This document shows, in pieces, positions 51,740 to 60,630 of a stretch of DNA of 64,000 nucleotides. A program made the position numbers and the translations under genes. Origin of the DNA: Flavihumibacter profundi. Its GTDB lineage: Bacteria > Bacteroidota > Bacteroidia > Chitinophagales > Chitinophagaceae. The notes beneath the pieces were generated by a model. It saw only the letters and a list, made by a program, of their open reading frames with translations, had not been told where the DNA came from and made no database searches. Positions within the stretch are counted from its first letter, which is position 1; each line of letters starts with the position of its first letter. Location of the stretch: positions 992,001 to 1,056,000 of the forward strand of contig NZ_JAIQXE010000001.1 of assembly GCF_020076305.1 (NCBI RefSeq). Direction: 5' to 3'.

Positions 51740-52480
51740 TTATTTGGATCGATAACGTAAAAGGGCCTCTTCCATCTGGAGATACACTTTCTGTTTTAAG
51801 GAAGCGATATCGGGCTCATTTAATCCGTTCAATTCTACCATCGGTAAATATACAGCACGGCAAATTCCCGGCCGCAGTGAAAACACCGAATGGTTACCCA
51901 GTCTTTTTACAGAGTCGGGGAAAATAATGGGTTGTATCGGGGTTTGGGTTTCCAATGCGATCCTGAAGGCTCCATCATAAAAATCTTTAAGTGGACCATC
52001 GGTTAAATTGAATGTCCCTTCCGGAAAAATAAAAATAGAAATACCCAGGCCAAGTGTTTTCTTCAACTCAGCAACAGATTTTGCCCTCTGGCTGGCATCT
52101 TTCCGGTTCACCATTACAACCGCTTTCCGGTAAACATAGCCGAATACCGGGATGCCGGCCATCTCCTGCTTACCCAGAACACGCAAAGGTTCCCGCAGCA
52201 CATTCACAAGCATTGGGATATCCATATAAGAACTATGGTTTGCTACGAATATGCATGGCCGGTGTTCTGCCAGGATGGCTTCATGCTGCACTTTAACCCG
52301 CACGCCAACCAGGAATAACCAGATGTCCGACCAGAAAGAGCAGATTTTATAAAACATATTGCCCCCTTTTACCTTGCCAAATAAGGAGGCGATAAAGAAG
52401 GCCGGAAGCAACAATAAAAGCAGCAAAATGAATGTGGCAAAGCCATATATGCTAAAGATAGTCTGGATAATTTTCTTCAT
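51740..52480 (-). CDS. plsC: 1-acyl-sn-glycerol-3-phosphate acyltransferase
   Basis: A 246-residue membrane-bound acyltransferase. An N-terminal hydrophobic segment precedes the catalytic HX4D motif in NHSSYMD and the later FPEGTFN motif. It converts lysophosphatidic acid to phosphatidic acid, the substrate of CdsA. It lies between the DUF4258 gene and priA in one minus-strand run. Confidence 0.93.
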   Translation of the reverse strand: MKKIIQTIFSIYGFATFILLLLLLLPAFFIASLFGKVKGGNMFYKICSFWSDIWLFLVGVRVKVQHEAILAEHRPCIFVANHSSYMDIPMLVNVLREPLRVLGKQEMAGIPVFGYVYRKAVVMVNRKDASQRAKSVAELKKTLGLGISIFIFPEGTFNLTDGPLKDFYDGAFRIALETQTPIQPIIFPDSVKRLGNHSVFSLRPGICRAVYLPMVELNGLNEPDIASLKQKVYLQMEEALLRYRSK

Positions 52481-52495
52481 AAAATTCAGGAAAAC

Positions 52496-52879
52496 TTATT
52501 TGCAATCGCATTCAAAATCATGGTCAAGGTCAATACAGGTAACCACCCTGGTAATATCGTCACACTGTGCGAAAACAATACGAAGGTGCTGGTGATCCTG
52601 GATACTGTACCCTTCGAGGGCAAAACTGGGACAAGGACGGTCATCGGGCCGGGTTTTTTGTTGGTTCATCCGACCATTTTTTAATATGTCCATAACTTCT
52701 GCTTCACTCACATGCCGGCAATCCATCCTGCAACGGGCATGCCGGCTGTACTGTAAATGGCTGACATTTCTGTTAAAATAATCATTTTCAACAATTTGCG
52801 ATGAATTCCGATTCAAATAAAATACACCGGCAGCCAGCATGACCAGGATAAATACAACAATCAGTTGGTTCTTACGCAT
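52496..52879 (-). CDS. DUF4258 protein with N-terminal membrane anchor
   Basis: 127 residues from the ATG at 52879: a hydrophobic N-terminus (LIVVFILVMLAAGVFYL) then a small Cys-rich domain, HARCRMDCRHVSEAEVMDILKNG, that fits DUF4258, ending in DHDFECDCK. The longer start at 52939 would run through mtaB and the divergent promoter, so I rejected it. The function is unknown; DUF4258 has been compared with toxin-like RNase folds but nothing here supports activity. Confidence 0.8.
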   Translation of the reverse strand: MRKNQLIVVFILVMLAAGVFYLNRNSSQIVENDYFNRNVSHLQYSRHARCRMDCRHVSEAEVMDILKNGRMNQQKTRPDDRPCPSFALEGYSIQDHQHLRIVFAQCDDITRVVTCIDLDHDFECDCK

Positions 52880-52884
52880 GGTGC

Positions 52885-52902
52885 CAAAACTACGTATCTT
52901 TG
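52885..52902. promoter_or_regulatory. Back-to-back -7 elements of DUF4258 and mtaB
   Basis: TAGTTTTG on the minus strand (52892 to 52885) and TATCTTTG on the plus strand (52895-52902) are both perfect TAnnTTTG matches, 2 bp apart. Each is 5-7 bp from its start codon, so both transcripts may be leaderless or nearly so, and their -33 regions lie inside the other gene. Confidence 0.65.
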
Positions 52903-52909
52903 CCGCCCT

Positions 52910-54184
52910 ATGGCTGAAAAAAGAACAGTTGCCTTTCATACACTAGGCTGCAAATTGAATTTTTCGGAAACTTCCGCCATCAGCAGGATGCTGGAGGAGG
53001 AAGGGTTCGACAAGAAACCATTTGAAGAGCAAGCTGATGTATATGTGATCAATACCTGTTCTGTTACCGATAATGCTGATAAGGAATGCCGGCAGTTGGT
53101 GCGCCGGATCCAACGACGCTCGCCGGATAGTATGGTAGTGATAACAGGATGCTATGCCCAGTTGAAACCAAAGGAGATTGCAGAAATACCTGGCGTTGAC
53201 CTTGTTTTGGGTGCAGCTGAAAAATTCAACATTGCCAAACATTTAGCAGCGCTTACCAAAGGGGATTCCGCCAAAATCTGCAGTTGCGATATTGAAGAAG
53301 TGAGTGGGTTTAACAGCTCCTGGTCGGTAAATGACCGGACCCGATCCTTCCTTAAGGTTCAGGATGGCTGTGATTATAATTGTTCTTTTTGCACAATCCC
53401 CATGGCAAGGGGGAAGAGCCGCAGCGATAGCATAGCGAATGTGGTGAATAATGCACGCCAACTGGCTGGCAGCGGGGTTAAAGAGATTGTTTTAACCGGT
53501 GTGAACCTTGGAGATTTCGGAAAAGGCGCTGATGGCAACAAGAAACATGAAGAAAATTTCTATGACCTGGTAAGAGCCCTGGATGAAGTGGACGGCATTG
53601 AAAGGTACCGGATATCTTCTATTGAACCCAACCTGCTTACCAATGATATAATAGCATTTGTAGCTAATAGCCGCAGTTTTATGCCGCATTTCCATATCCC
53701 CCTGCAAAGTGGCAGCAACAGCATTTTATCATTTATGCGTAGACGTTATAAAAGGGAACTCTATGCTGAAAGGGTTGCATTAATTAAGCAACTCATGCCC
53801 CATTGCGCAATTGGTGCAGATGTAATTGTTGGGTTTCCAGGTGAAGATGATAAGGCATTCCAGGAAACATTTGACTTCCTGCACAGCATGGATGTCAGCT
53901 ACCTGCATGTTTTCACCTATTCAGAAAGGGCCAATACGGTTGCGTTGGATATCAAGCCAGTAGTTCCGGTCCATATACGCAACGAACGAAATAAGGCGTT
54001 ACGTAACTTAAGCTATATGAAACAGCAGTATTTTCACCAGCAGCATACAGGTGAAACCAGGAAAGTATTGTTTGAAGGGTACGATAAAGCGGGTATGATG
54101 GAAGGGTATACTGATAATTATATCCGGATCAGCACACCCTGGCGAGCGGAATGGGTAAATGAGTTGGTTGACTGGACCATTTGA
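52910..54184 (+). CDS. mtaB: tRNA (N6-threonylcarbamoyladenosine37) methylthiotransferase
   Basis: A 424-residue radical SAM enzyme that converts t6A37 to ms2t6A. The N-terminal UPF0004 domain has three cysteines (LGCKLN, NTCSVT, GCYAQ), and the radical SAM CxxxCxxC is CDYNCSFC. The TRAM end is reduced. The start at 52910 is chosen because the promoter element ends 7 bp before it; an in-frame upstream ATG at 52865 would precede it. Confidence 0.94.
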   Translation: MAEKRTVAFHTLGCKLNFSETSAISRMLEEEGFDKKPFEEQADVYVINTCSVTDNADKECRQLVRRIQRRSPDSMVVITGCYAQLKPKEIAEIPGVDLVLGAAEKFNIAKHLAALTKGDSAKICSCDIEEVSGFNSSWSVNDRTRSFLKVQDGCDYNCSFCTIPMARGKSRSDSIANVVNNARQLAGSGVKEIVLTGVNLGDFGKGADGNKKHEENFYDLVRALDEVDGIERYRISSIEPNLLTNDIIAFVANSRSFMPHFHIPLQSGSNSILSFMRRRYKRELYAERVALIKQLMPHCAIGADVIVGFPGEDDKAFQETFDFLHSMDVSYLHVFTYSERANTVALDIKPVVPVHIRNERNKALRNLSYMKQQYFHQQHTGETRKVLFEGYDKAGMMEGYTDNYIRISTPWRAEWVNELVDWTI

Positions 54185-54208
54185 TCGGTTTTATTTCCCT
54201 AAAAAAAT

Positions 54209-54259
54209 TTTGCCGTAAAAATCCAGCCCTTATCTTTGCAATCCTGATTTAGAAATCAG
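54209..54259 (+). promoter_or_regulatory. tRNA-Val operon promoter and leader hairpin
   Basis: TTTG (54209-54212), 18 bp spacer, TATCTTTG (54231-54238): a textbook Bacteroidota promoter. It is followed by a 7-bp inverted repeat CTGATTT/AAATCAG (54244-54259) with a 2-base loop in the leader. Confidence 0.8.
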
Positions 54260-54276
54260 CAGTTCTTTTTTCAATT

Positions 54277-54351
54277 GGAAGCATAGCTCAGCTGGTTCAG
54301 AGCAGCTGCCTTACAAGCAGCGGGTCCGCGGTTCGAATCCGTGTGCTTCCA
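54277..54351 (+). tRNA. tRNA-Val (anticodon TAC), copy 1
   Basis: 75-nt cloverleaf: acceptor GGAAGCA/TGCTTCC, anticodon stem GCTGC/GCAGC around loop CTTACAA (anticodon TAC, reads GUA), T-arm GGTTCGAATCC. It is 15 bp before copy 2 and identical to it except one base pair in the acceptor stem. Confidence 0.96.
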
Positions 54352-54366
54352 CTTATTTTTCGCTCC

Positions 54367-54441
54367 GGGAGCATAGCTCAGCTGGTTCAGAGCAGCTGCC
54401 TTACAAGCAGCGGGTCCGCGGTTCGAATCCGTGTGCTCCCA
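54367..54441 (+). tRNA. tRNA-Val (anticodon TAC), copy 2
   Basis: Same cloverleaf as copy 1 with acceptor GGGAGCA/TGCTCCC. The third pair is G-C instead of A-T, a compensated change. It ends 1 bp before a terminator. Confidence 0.96.
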
Positions 54442-54442
54442 C

Positions 54443-54479
54443 AAAAAAGGGATTCAATTAAAATTGAATCCCTTTTTTT
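54443..54479 (+). terminator. tRNA-Val operon terminator
   Basis: Perfect long stem: AAAAAAGGGATTCAATT pairs with the complement ending CCCTTTTTTT. An intrinsic terminator. Confidence 0.9.
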
Positions 54480-54704
54480 ATGCACTTACAGGTATAATTC
54501 AGTAAACTTTTCTGGTAAGATCACAGTTATCTATGTTTTCGGGAATGTATTTTAATATTATACGCGCCTTGATTTTTAAAGTATTTTCGAAAAACACTGA
54601 AGACCAACTCTATAAAAAATAGTTGATTGTTCCTGGTTAAAAAACATCCCGAAGAACTCCCTTCCCTTGAAAAATCTATTTTCCGTATTAAAACAGTTAA
54701 TAGG

Positions 54705-57700
54705 TTGCCCAATTATTTTTATTTATACAAATCTCAAAAGTTAGCCCGCCTGTATTTCCTTTTGGCGCTTCAATTCACCATTTTTATAAGTTTCGGCCAA
54801 AAAGGGATAATCAACAAGGATACTTCAGTTTGTACAAATGCCCGGTTGCCACTTGACGCATATCCGGCCCTCAGTTACCATTGGTTCCCTAAAAATGGTT
54901 TAAATGATACCACGAGCCAGCACCCGATTTTGCAAGCCGAAACCACCCGCACTTATTACCTTGAATCGAAGTATTTGTCCGGCAACCTTATTATTAACAG
55001 TGATTTCGAAAAAGGGAACACAGGTTTTATAAGTACCTACACATTTTGCAATGCCAATAACTGCCTGTTCCCACTGGCAGGCAATGGTTATTCAGTGGGA
55101 ACAGATGCCAGTTTCCACCATCTATCCTTCAAGGGGAAGGATCATACAACCGGTAACGGAAATTTCATGATTATCAATGGGGGCAATCCCAGCCTTATTG
55201 TCTGGAAGCAGACCATTCCTGTTAAACCGAACACCCGGTATGCATTTGGTTCCTGGATAAGTTCATTGTTTAATTCAAACATTGCAAAAATCAGGTTTTC
55301 AATCAACGGCATACAAGTTGGGACAATTTATGATGCACCGGTAACCCTGGATAAATGGGAGCAGTTTTTTACTGAATGGAATTCAGGAACAAGTACCAGT
55401 GCTGTGATTGAAATAGCAGATGTACTACCCCAGGTTATTGGAAATGATTTTGGACTGGATGATATTTTTTTTGGTGAATTCACCACTGACACTTCAAGCG
55501 TTACCGTAAATGTTATTAACAAATCCTTGTTTACCTCAGACAGCATTGGATTATGCAATGGCCCGATTGTGTTAAATGCAGGCTCCGGTTTTGATCAGTA
55601 TACCTGGAATACTGGTGCCACAACATCAACAATTTCAGTCCTTAATACCGGCACATATAGTGTATTAGCAACCCAGACCAACGGCTGCAGTGCGTACGAT
55701 ACAATAGTAGTTAAGAATTCCCTGAAAATGACAACAAGGCCTTTAATTGGCTGTGGGGATAATCTTGTCCTGCTAAACAATGGTGTTATTGAAAACGTAA
55801 AAGGAAAAGTCATTGAATTTTTTTCGGATAGCGCTAAGACACACCAATTAAATGCCTCTGTAAAAATGAGCACCAGGGCCAGTACTCATGGACGATTCAA
55901 TTCTGCCATAGAATACAAAAATTATATTGATGCACTTGTAAACCTGCCACCATCATCCGGTTACGGTGATGCTTACCTGCCGGTATACAGGATTGTTAGT
56001 AACAATATTGTTTTCAATGGATCGAAAAGTGATATTGCGTATAAGTATACTATCCGCTTTTATGCGCAGGTACCCGGACTTTACCAATTCAGGACTTCTT
56101 TTGATTTCGGGAATGGCGGCGCAATTTTCCTGGATGGAATAAATGTTGCCTTCAATAACCAGGATATGTGGTGGGCAGGAAACTGGAATTTACCTGGCCA
56201 GTCATTGCAATGGAGTACATCGCTTGGAATCGGTATGCACGAAATTTTGGTATACGGCCTGGAAGATTGTTGCGATGGTGGGGGAAGTGCAGAGTATAAG
56301 TTCCCTGGAGGATCGGAGTTTACGGCATTTTCGACGCTTGCTTATGTAAAAGACACCGGCACTTATTATGTATCACTGCACGACCCGGTAACCGGCTGTA
56401 ATAATAACGGAAGCATAAAAGTAACCAGGAATCCTAAGCCTGTAATACAAGTACAAGACCCGGCACCGGCTTGTTTTAATACACCCGTAAACCTCACTGC
56501 AGCTTACATTACTGCAGGAAGTGAGCCTGGATTGGAATTTACTTATTTTAAAAATAAGGAATTGACTGAACGGGTATTAAATCCTGCTGCCATTCTTGAT
56601 AGCGGCACTTATTATATCGTTGGGCAAGCACCAAATAGTTGTATAAGCGAAGCAAAAGAAGTTAGGGTAAAGAAATTCCCCAACACAGCAGCACAGTTCT
56701 CCCCTTCTGTGCAATCAGGCTGCACCACTAAACCAATTACCTTTCGGAATTTATCTTCAGTTAACGATTCATATCGCTATCACTGGACATTCGGTACGGG
56801 GAATGCGGGAGATACTTCTAACCAAAAAGACCCGCAATTCAGCTTTTTATTACCCGGGAAATATGCAGTTAAGCTCATTGTTTTTTCTGCGGGTGGATGC
56901 TTTGCAGAGCATACAGATACCATCACAATTTTGAAAAACCCAGGCGTCTCCATTACTGGGCCAACTGAAATTTGTGCAGGCAACCAGGTGCAATTTAACG
57001 GCACCAGCGATAGGAATGATAACTTAACCTGGTTGTGGAATTTTGGCAATGGTATTACATCAGATTTACAAAAGCCTGCCGCGCAAATATTTACCACCGC
57101 AGGTAATTATTCCATACAACTTACTGGTGGTGCTGCCGCCTGTTTTGATACTGCTGTTTTCACCCTTAAAGTAAAAGCCATTCCACTCATAGGGCTTGCT
57201 GGTAAAGAAATCAGGATATGCAAGGGAAAATCCGTACAATTAGAAGCCAATAACGGTATAAAGTATTTGTGGAGTCCGCAAACAGGCCTGGATAATCCGG
57301 ATATTGCCAACCCCGTTGCAAATCCGGCTACAGACACCCGGTATATAGTTAATGTTATTAATGAAAATGGATGTGCTGCAACTGATTCTATCCTGCTTTC
57401 TGTTAACAAACCCTTTCAAATAACAGCAAACGAGGATGAAAAAATTTGTGCAGGCACAGAGGTGCAACTGAATGCAGACGGGGCAATTAGGTATGAATGG
57501 ACACCGGCTAATAGCCTTAACAATGCCGGGATTCCCAACCCTATAGCAAGTCCTGTTGCATCTACAGCATATCGGGTAATTGGTTTTGGGCCTGACAATT
57601 GCTTTTCAGATACAGCAAATGTAAACATAACGGTAAACGAATTACCCGCCGTATTTGCAGGAAATGATACTACAATAATTGGTGGTGAATCATTACAACT

Positions 57701-58175
57701 AAAGATTAATTCAAGCAATGATGTTACGCAATACACCTGGAGCCCGGCTTCTTTTTTGAGTTGCACCAGCTGCCGGCAACCCATAAGTACGCCAGGTGCT
57801 GCAATAAGGTATACGGTTACCGTTAAAAATGAGGCGGGATGTACAGCGACGGATGACATAGCCATCACTTTGAATTGTTCTGTGGAAAATGTTTTTATAC
57901 CAAATGCATTTACACCCAATAATGACGGCGTTAATGATCGCTTTTACCCATTGGGAAGGGGAATCCGTTCTATTAACTACCTGCGGGTTTTTAACCGTTG
58001 GGGAATCCTTGTTTTTGAACGTAAGAATTTCTCAATTAATGATCGAAGTGCTGGTTGGGATGGCAGGATTAATGGATCATTACCACCTTCTCAGGTTTTC
58101 GTATATACATTACAGCTAATCTGCGACAATGGCCAATTAATTGACCTTAAGGGCAACCTGTCATTAATCCGATAG
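54705..58175 (+). CDS. Large T9SS type B secreted PKD/Ig-like protein
   Basis: About 1156 residues from TTG at 54705; a longer TTG start at 54627 adds 26 residues, and no ATG exists in the first part. A signal peptide (ARLYFLLALQFTIFISFG) leads into an adhesin-like stretch, a PA14/CCXG-like region (about 400-540, with FDFGNGGAIFLDG), two PKD-like domains (SYRYHWTFGTGNAGD and LTWLWNFGNGITSD), three Ig-like repeats of about 80-85 residues, and a C-terminal gliding/T9SS type B sorting domain (FIPNAFTPNNDGVNDRF and FNRWGILVFE). It should be exported by the type IX system and attached at the cell surface. Function is unknown. Confidence 0.88.
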   Translation: MPNYFYLYKSQKLARLYFLLALQFTIFISFGQKGIINKDTSVCTNARLPLDAYPALSYHWFPKNGLNDTTSQHPILQAETTRTYYLESKYLSGNLIINSDFEKGNTGFISTYTFCNANNCLFPLAGNGYSVGTDASFHHLSFKGKDHTTGNGNFMIINGGNPSLIVWKQTIPVKPNTRYAFGSWISSLFNSNIAKIRFSINGIQVGTIYDAPVTLDKWEQFFTEWNSGTSTSAVIEIADVLPQVIGNDFGLDDIFFGEFTTDTSSVTVNVINKSLFTSDSIGLCNGPIVLNAGSGFDQYTWNTGATTSTISVLNTGTYSVLATQTNGCSAYDTIVVKNSLKMTTRPLIGCGDNLVLLNNGVIENVKGKVIEFFSDSAKTHQLNASVKMSTRASTHGRFNSAIEYKNYIDALVNLPPSSGYGDAYLPVYRIVSNNIVFNGSKSDIAYKYTIRFYAQVPGLYQFRTSFDFGNGGAIFLDGINVAFNNQDMWWAGNWNLPGQSLQWSTSLGIGMHEILVYGLEDCCDGGGSAEYKFPGGSEFTAFSTLAYVKDTGTYYVSLHDPVTGCNNNGSIKVTRNPKPVIQVQDPAPACFNTPVNLTAAYITAGSEPGLEFTYFKNKELTERVLNPAAILDSGTYYIVGQAPNSCISEAKEVRVKKFPNTAAQFSPSVQSGCTTKPITFRNLSSVNDSYRYHWTFGTGNAGDTSNQKDPQFSFLLPGKYAVKLIVFSAGGCFAEHTDTITILKNPGVSITGPTEICAGNQVQFNGTSDRNDNLTWLWNFGNGITSDLQKPAAQIFTTAGNYSIQLTGGAAACFDTAVFTLKVKAIPLIGLAGKEIRICKGKSVQLEANNGIKYLWSPQTGLDNPDIANPVANPATDTRYIVNVINENGCAATDSILLSVNKPFQITANEDEKICAGTEVQLNADGAIRYEWTPANSLNNAGIPNPIASPVASTAYRVIGFGPDNCFSDTANVNITVNELPAVFAGNDTTIIGGESLQLKINSSNDVTQYTWSPASFLSCTSCRQPISTPGAAIRYTVTVKNEAGCTATDDIAITLNCSVENVFIPNAFTPNNDGVNDRFYPLGRGIRSINYLRVFNRWGILVFERKNFSINDRSAGWDGRINGSLPPSQVFVYTLQLICDNGQLIDLKGNLSLIR

Positions 58176-58185
58176 AATATCAGCA

Positions 58186-60228
58186 TTAAATATCATCAGC
58201 ATTCCTTACCCTTAAAGGCGGTAAAATAAAATCACCCGGAAATCTCCTGAAATATCTCCAGATGTAACCGATCAGCTCCGGATATTCGCGCAGCTGGATT
58301 CCCCTGGATTTCAAAGCCACAAAGTAGGCTAGTGAAAAACTTACGAAGAAATTCAAAAAGCCAATACCCAACACACCAAAAAAGACAGTCAGCAGGTAGG
58401 ATAAGGGTAAAGGCTGTTCAAGGCCAAAATATCCAATGGCAGTATTACCTGCTGAAATGGTAATGTGCCTTATATCAAAAGGAATCCCAAATATTTTGCC
58501 TACTGCGGCTGACATACCCAAAAAGAATCCAAGGGCGATGCTACCTGTTAAAGCACCTGAATATGTATTCAGGGAGTCAACCAACCGGTTTAATTTTCGC
58601 GGCGACATGGAATGGCTTAAAACGGGGTGATTCCTTAACCGTTCATTCAGTTGACCATATACGATATGATTTTCCACATACCCGGAAATAATGCCGCTCA
58701 AAAACAGGAACACACCCGTAAAGCAGGCATATAATAAAGACAGGCTATGGAAAGGATGCTGGCTTTCAAGCAATTTTAAGGCGCCTTCACCATCTACAAT
58801 CCGGTATTGGAAAAAACGATCCATCATCCAGGCAAGCAGATATGTAAAAGGAAAAACAACCAGGAGATTACCAGCAAAAGAAGCGATCTGGCTACGGGAA
58901 ATATTACCAATTGTTATTGCCAGGTTTTTCAGCTCGGGTTTTCCTTTATGTTTTTTACTGTCCAATGAATTTGCAACAGCAGATGCAGTATATGCCGGTT
59001 GTTTGGTAGCCAATGTGGAATTTGTTCTGTCCATCAGTACAAAACCGGCAGAGTAATTCACACTGTATGCAAAGCCCAGCCAGAAAGGGGTCCAGGGCAG
59101 TTTACCCATCAGGTTTTTCAGGACTGCCACAAAACTTACGATAAATCCTCCGCTCACTGCACTTTGAAAAAGCTGGTTGAATTCCTTACTGTTTGTAGTA
59201 ATATACTTCTCCCCTTTTTTTCCCTTGTGTTCGGCAATCTGGTATGCCAGTAAACCAAGGTTATCACTCAGGAATTCGCGGATACTATTTTTCTTATTTT
59301 CGTTGGTTACAACAGTAAGAAAATAATCAATAAACCGGTCCTCGTCAAGTTGGTTATCACGATCAAATACATCCGAAATAATCAGCATGCGGTCAATCAT
59401 TTGCAATATCCTTGTAGTAAGGAATGTTTGCGAAAGGCTCGTACCATGGTATACCCGCTGGTCGCGCAGCCATATAATACTTTGCCGGCAATTATGCAAT
59501 TGTTCCTGGAAATTGCTTAACAAAAGCCGGGCATCATCGTCAGTAATTTCACCTTCTCCAAGGAACCTTGTAATTAACCTGTTTTGTTCAAGGAAGGGTA
59601 CAATGGCATCTTTGTTAGCACCAAATCTTTTGGCTACTTCCTTTTCCAATCCGAGGGTTGCCACCCTGAAAGACAAAATCCGTAAACTGCTGCGCAACTG
59701 GTCAATAAGTTGCTGGTCATTCATATTAATATGCACCCGCAATAACCTGAATAGTTTTTTCCAGAGTTCACGGTCAATATTACCCACCCAGATATAATCT
59801 GTATTCTTATAAAAAACCCTGCTGATCACGAAAAGGAAATCTGATTTTTCCTGGAGTTCAGGCAAAATCTTATGCTTAAGTTTCCTGCCCAGTTCCTGCA
59901 CAAATCCCCGGGAACTGATCAGACCGCTTTCTATCAGCGCAGGAAGAACTTCGCTTTTAACAAATTGCGAACGGATGGCTGCCCTAAGGGAAATTAAGGA
60001 ACTGGCATCCTGTTGCAACTGGTATAACAATGATTTAAATCGTTGTTCGGCTTGTTCCGTTTTCTGCGGTGAATTGGGCCTGATTTGTTTGACGAGTTCA
60101 ATCAGGTATTCGAGGCCCCGGTCTGCAAGCAAAATAGGCAATACAATACCCTTGGTTTCCGGAGAAACCTGGATTACCCTTTTTTCATCTGTACCGGTGT
60201 TTTCCATATAATTTTCCTGAACGGGCAA
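58186..60228 (-). CDS. Integral membrane protein of the 'site-specific recombinase' Pfam family
   Basis: A 680-residue protein. The first about 400 residues are soluble and helical; the rest has about six hydrophobic segments (for example GGFIVSFVAVLKNL and FAGNLLVVFPFTYLLAWMM). It matches the family named 'Site-specific recombinase' (Gcr/PF10136), but no tyrosine- or serine-recombinase motif is seen, and the membrane segments argue against DNA recombination. Its role is unknown. It is convergent with the preceding surface protein, 10 bp away. Confidence 0.8.
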   Translation of the reverse strand: MPVQENYMENTGTDEKRVIQVSPETKGIVLPILLADRGLEYLIELVKQIRPNSPQKTEQAEQRFKSLLYQLQQDASSLISLRAAIRSQFVKSEVLPALIESGLISSRGFVQELGRKLKHKILPELQEKSDFLFVISRVFYKNTDYIWVGNIDRELWKKLFRLLRVHINMNDQQLIDQLRSSLRILSFRVATLGLEKEVAKRFGANKDAIVPFLEQNRLITRFLGEGEITDDDARLLLSNFQEQLHNCRQSIIWLRDQRVYHGTSLSQTFLTTRILQMIDRMLIISDVFDRDNQLDEDRFIDYFLTVVTNENKKNSIREFLSDNLGLLAYQIAEHKGKKGEKYITTNSKEFNQLFQSAVSGGFIVSFVAVLKNLMGKLPWTPFWLGFAYSVNYSAGFVLMDRTNSTLATKQPAYTASAVANSLDSKKHKGKPELKNLAITIGNISRSQIASFAGNLLVVFPFTYLLAWMMDRFFQYRIVDGEGALKLLESQHPFHSLSLLYACFTGVFLFLSGIISGYVENHIVYGQLNERLRNHPVLSHSMSPRKLNRLVDSLNTYSGALTGSIALGFFLGMSAAVGKIFGIPFDIRHITISAGNTAIGYFGLEQPLPLSYLLTVFFGVLGIGFLNFFVSFSLAYFVALKSRGIQLREYPELIGYIWRYFRRFPGDFILPPLRVRNADDI

Positions 60229-60304
60229 TTTCGCGTTAAAATTACTAAGTCGGGAATTTTCCTTTCCTGCAAATTGTAGTATTATGCGCTTTGGCCAGAT
60301 TTTT

Positions 60305-60312
60305 TAATTTTG
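60305..60312 (+). promoter_or_regulatory. clpS-aat promoter -7 element
   Basis: TAATTTTG, a perfect TAnnTTTG match, 15 bp before the clpS ATG. It overlaps an in-frame TTG at 60310, which is therefore unlikely to be the start. Confidence 0.5.
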
Positions 60313-60327
60313 CGTAAAGATTTGCTG

Positions 60328-60627
60328 ATGTTCAATTTTAAGGAAGACAAGGATCATGCCACCCATGAAGAAGTAGATGTTCTTACAGAAACAGGTAACC
60401 CTTACCGGTTAGTTGTATGGAATGATGAAGTAAACAGTTTTGAATGGGTAATTGAAACCCTTATTGTTGTTTGCGGACATAATCCTGAGCAGGCTGAACA
60501 ATGCGCCATGCTCATACATACCAAAGGAAAATATGGGGTTAAAAATGGGGAATATGATGAATTGAAGCCCATGTGCGATGCCATAACAGATCGTGGTATT
60601 GGCGCCACTATTGAAATCACCGCCTGA
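60328..60627 (+). CDS. clpS: ATP-dependent Clp protease adaptor
   Basis: A 99-residue adaptor that recognises N-end rule substrates and delivers them to ClpAP. PYRLVVWNDEVNSFEWVIETL is the conserved ligand-binding core, with the N-D pair for the N-degron amine, followed by HTKGKYGVKNG. The ATG at 60328 was chosen because the -7 element ends 16 bp before it. aat follows after 3 bp, making a two-gene N-end rule unit. Confidence 0.93.
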   Translation: MFNFKEDKDHATHEEVDVLTETGNPYRLVVWNDEVNSFEWVIETLIVVCGHNPEQAEQCAMLIHTKGKYGVKNGEYDELKPMCDAITDRGIGATIEITA

Positions 60628-60630
60628 TCC

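Noticed and set aside
58186-60228. Mobile element or recombinase locus
   Set aside because: The family name suggests recombination, but the protein has membrane segments and no catalytic motif, and no inverted repeats or att sites are seen around it.
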